Positions 63,119 through 64,000 of a DNA stretch of 64,000 bases are shown piece after piece; position 1 is the stretch's first letter; every line of letters begins with the position of its first letter. A program made the translations under genes and the position numbers. This stretch comes from [Mycobacterium] crassicus (lineage in GTDB: Bacteria > Actinomycetota > Actinomycetes > Mycobacteriales > Mycobacteriaceae), in NCBI RefSeq assembly GCF_020181615.1, contig NZ_CP084029.1:124001-188000 (forward strand). The letters run 5' to 3'. Below the pieces are notes generated by a model. It saw only the letters and a program-made list of their open reading frames with translations, searched no databases and was not told the origin of the DNA.

Positions 63119-64000
63119 AAACCCTTGCCGCACCCGACTTCGACTCGGATTTCGCCTACGACCCGTTTGACCCGGCGGTGATGGCCGACCCGCTGCCCTA
63201 CTATCGCGTGCTGCGCGATCACCACCCGCTGTACTACGTCGGCAAGTGGGATCTGTACGCGCTGTCGCGGTTCGACGACATCTGGGATGTGCTGGCGGTC
63301 AGCGACGGCACCTTCGTGGCCTCCGAGGGCACCCTGCCCGCGGCGAACGTGCTGGCACAGCACAACACCGGGCCCGTGCCGGACCCGCCGCTGCAGCCGT
63401 TGCCGTTCCACGCCGTCTTCGACAAGCCGATCTATGACGACATCCGCCGGCTGCAGTCCCCGGCGTTTCGGCCCCGGTCGGTCAGCGACTGGGAGGAGCG
63501 GGTCCGCGTCCTGGCCAACGAGCGGCTCGATGAGCTGCTGCCGCAGGGCCGCTTCGACCTGACCTGCGACTACGGCGGCATCGTGGTGGCCCAGGTGGTG
63601 TGCGAACTACTGGGTATCCCAATCGAATTCGCCGCCGAGATGCTGGCGGCGGTGAACGCCGGCAGCCTCGCCCAGGCCGGCAGCGGAGTGGACACCGCCG
63701 CGGCCCGGCCCAACTACCTGGAATACCTCATCCCCGCCGTAGCACGCCGGCGTGCCGAGCACCGGAGCGGCGAACTGCCGATCGTCGACGGGATGCTGGC
63801 CTATCGGCTGCCGGACGGCCGCGCGCTCGACGACGCCGAGGCGGCCACCCAGCTGCTGTGCATCTTCATCGGCGGCACCGAGACGGTGCCCAAGATCGTC
63901 GCGCACGGGCTGTGGGAGCTGGCCCGCCGACCCGATCAGCTCGCCGCGGTGCGGGCCGACCTGGCCGCCGGGGTGCCGGCGGCGTGCGACGAGATGACCC
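63115..64000 (+). CDS. Cytochrome P450 (partial, cut by the window end)
   Basis: The N-terminal 295 codons are in the window. The start VKTLAAPDFDSDFAYDPFDP, the N-terminal PLPYYRVLRDHHPLYYVG and the I-helix LLCIFIGGTETVPKIVAHGL identify it. The I-helix reads GGTET where AGxDT/AGxET is common, so the acidic-alcohol pair is kept. The heme Cys loop lies beyond the window. It is translationally coupled to the NIPSNAP-like gene. Confidence 0.85.
   Translation, partial: MKTLAAPDFDSDFAYDPFDPAVMADPLPYYRVLRDHHPLYYVGKWDLYALSRFDDIWDVLAVSDGTFVASEGTLPAANVLAQHNTGPVPDPPLQPLPFHAVFDKPIYDDIRRLQSPAFRPRSVSDWEERVRVLANERLDELLPQGRFDLTCDYGGIVVAQVVCELLGIPIEFAAEMLAAVNAGSLAQAGSGVDTAAARPNYLEYLIPAVARRRAEHRSGELPIVDGMLAYRLPDGRALDDAEAATQLLCIFIGGTETVPKIVAHGLWELARRPDQLAAVRADLAAGVPAACDEMT

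Overview
The window is high-GC actinobacterial DNA and is almost certainly mycobacterial. It carries a type VII secretion locus with PE, PPE and Esx proteins, tuberculosis-type lipoproteins, and many TetR-regulated lipid genes. Long stretches match M. tuberculosis gene order as I remember it (no search was run). An ESX-2 locus suggests a slow grower or a relative.

Region 1 (1-13850, minus strand) is an ESX-2 locus. In transcription order it runs eccB2, eccC2 (one uninterrupted gene), PE36-like, PPE69-like, esxD, esxC, espG2, a MinD-like ATPase gene, eccD2, mycP2 and eccE2 (cut by the window start). The membrane ring (EccB/C/D/E), the mycosin, the EspG chaperone and the Esx and PE/PPE substrates are all present. 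eccA2 would lie beyond the left edge.

Region 2 (14011-25465) is an ESX-2 accessory zone. It starts with a divergent two-gene unit: a putative HExxH metalloprotease toxin-like protein and an overlapping lipoprotein. Next come a small membrane protein, two Gly/Ala/Pro-rich secreted-type proteins (317 and 842 aa, the latter with a 7-residue repeat) and a membrane protein. From 19.4 to 21.9 kb there is a decayed tandem array that repeats the membrane-protein gene, the start of the 842-aa gene and pieces of a VOC (glyoxalase-fold) gene whose intact copy sits at 25.5-25.8 kb. A PknJ-like Ser/Thr kinase and two lipoproteins follow.

Region 3 (25470-38305) holds mixed metabolic genes: VOC protein, alpha/beta hydrolase, M19 dipeptidase, GNAT, nitronate monooxygenase-like enzyme, and three tandem exported phosphodiesterase paralogues. 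It also has a DUF4185-like protein and a TetR regulator divergent from a ferredoxin-reductase/acyl-CoA desaturase pair (DesA3-like), with a clear operator between them.

Region 4 (38352-57760) follows the M. tuberculosis Rv0135c-Rv0161 order: TetR, CYP138, MsrA, SnoaL-like, epimerase, DUF427, SnoaL-like, DNA glycosylase, TetR, methyltransferase, aldehyde dehydrogenase, SDR, PtbB, a 47-aa protein, TetR, hydrolase and FAD oxidase. A five-gene catabolic operon (P450, hydrolase, TetR, enoyl-CoA hydratase, VOC protein) interrupts this order between msrA and the SnoaL gene.

Region 5 (57757-64000) is a TetR-associated cluster with two thioesterase-like proteins, an SMP-30 lactonase, a long DUF427 protein, a hypothetical, a NIPSNAP-like protein and a P450 cut by the right edge. 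The nonamer CTTTACAAA occurs in three of its intergenic regions and may mark a regulon.
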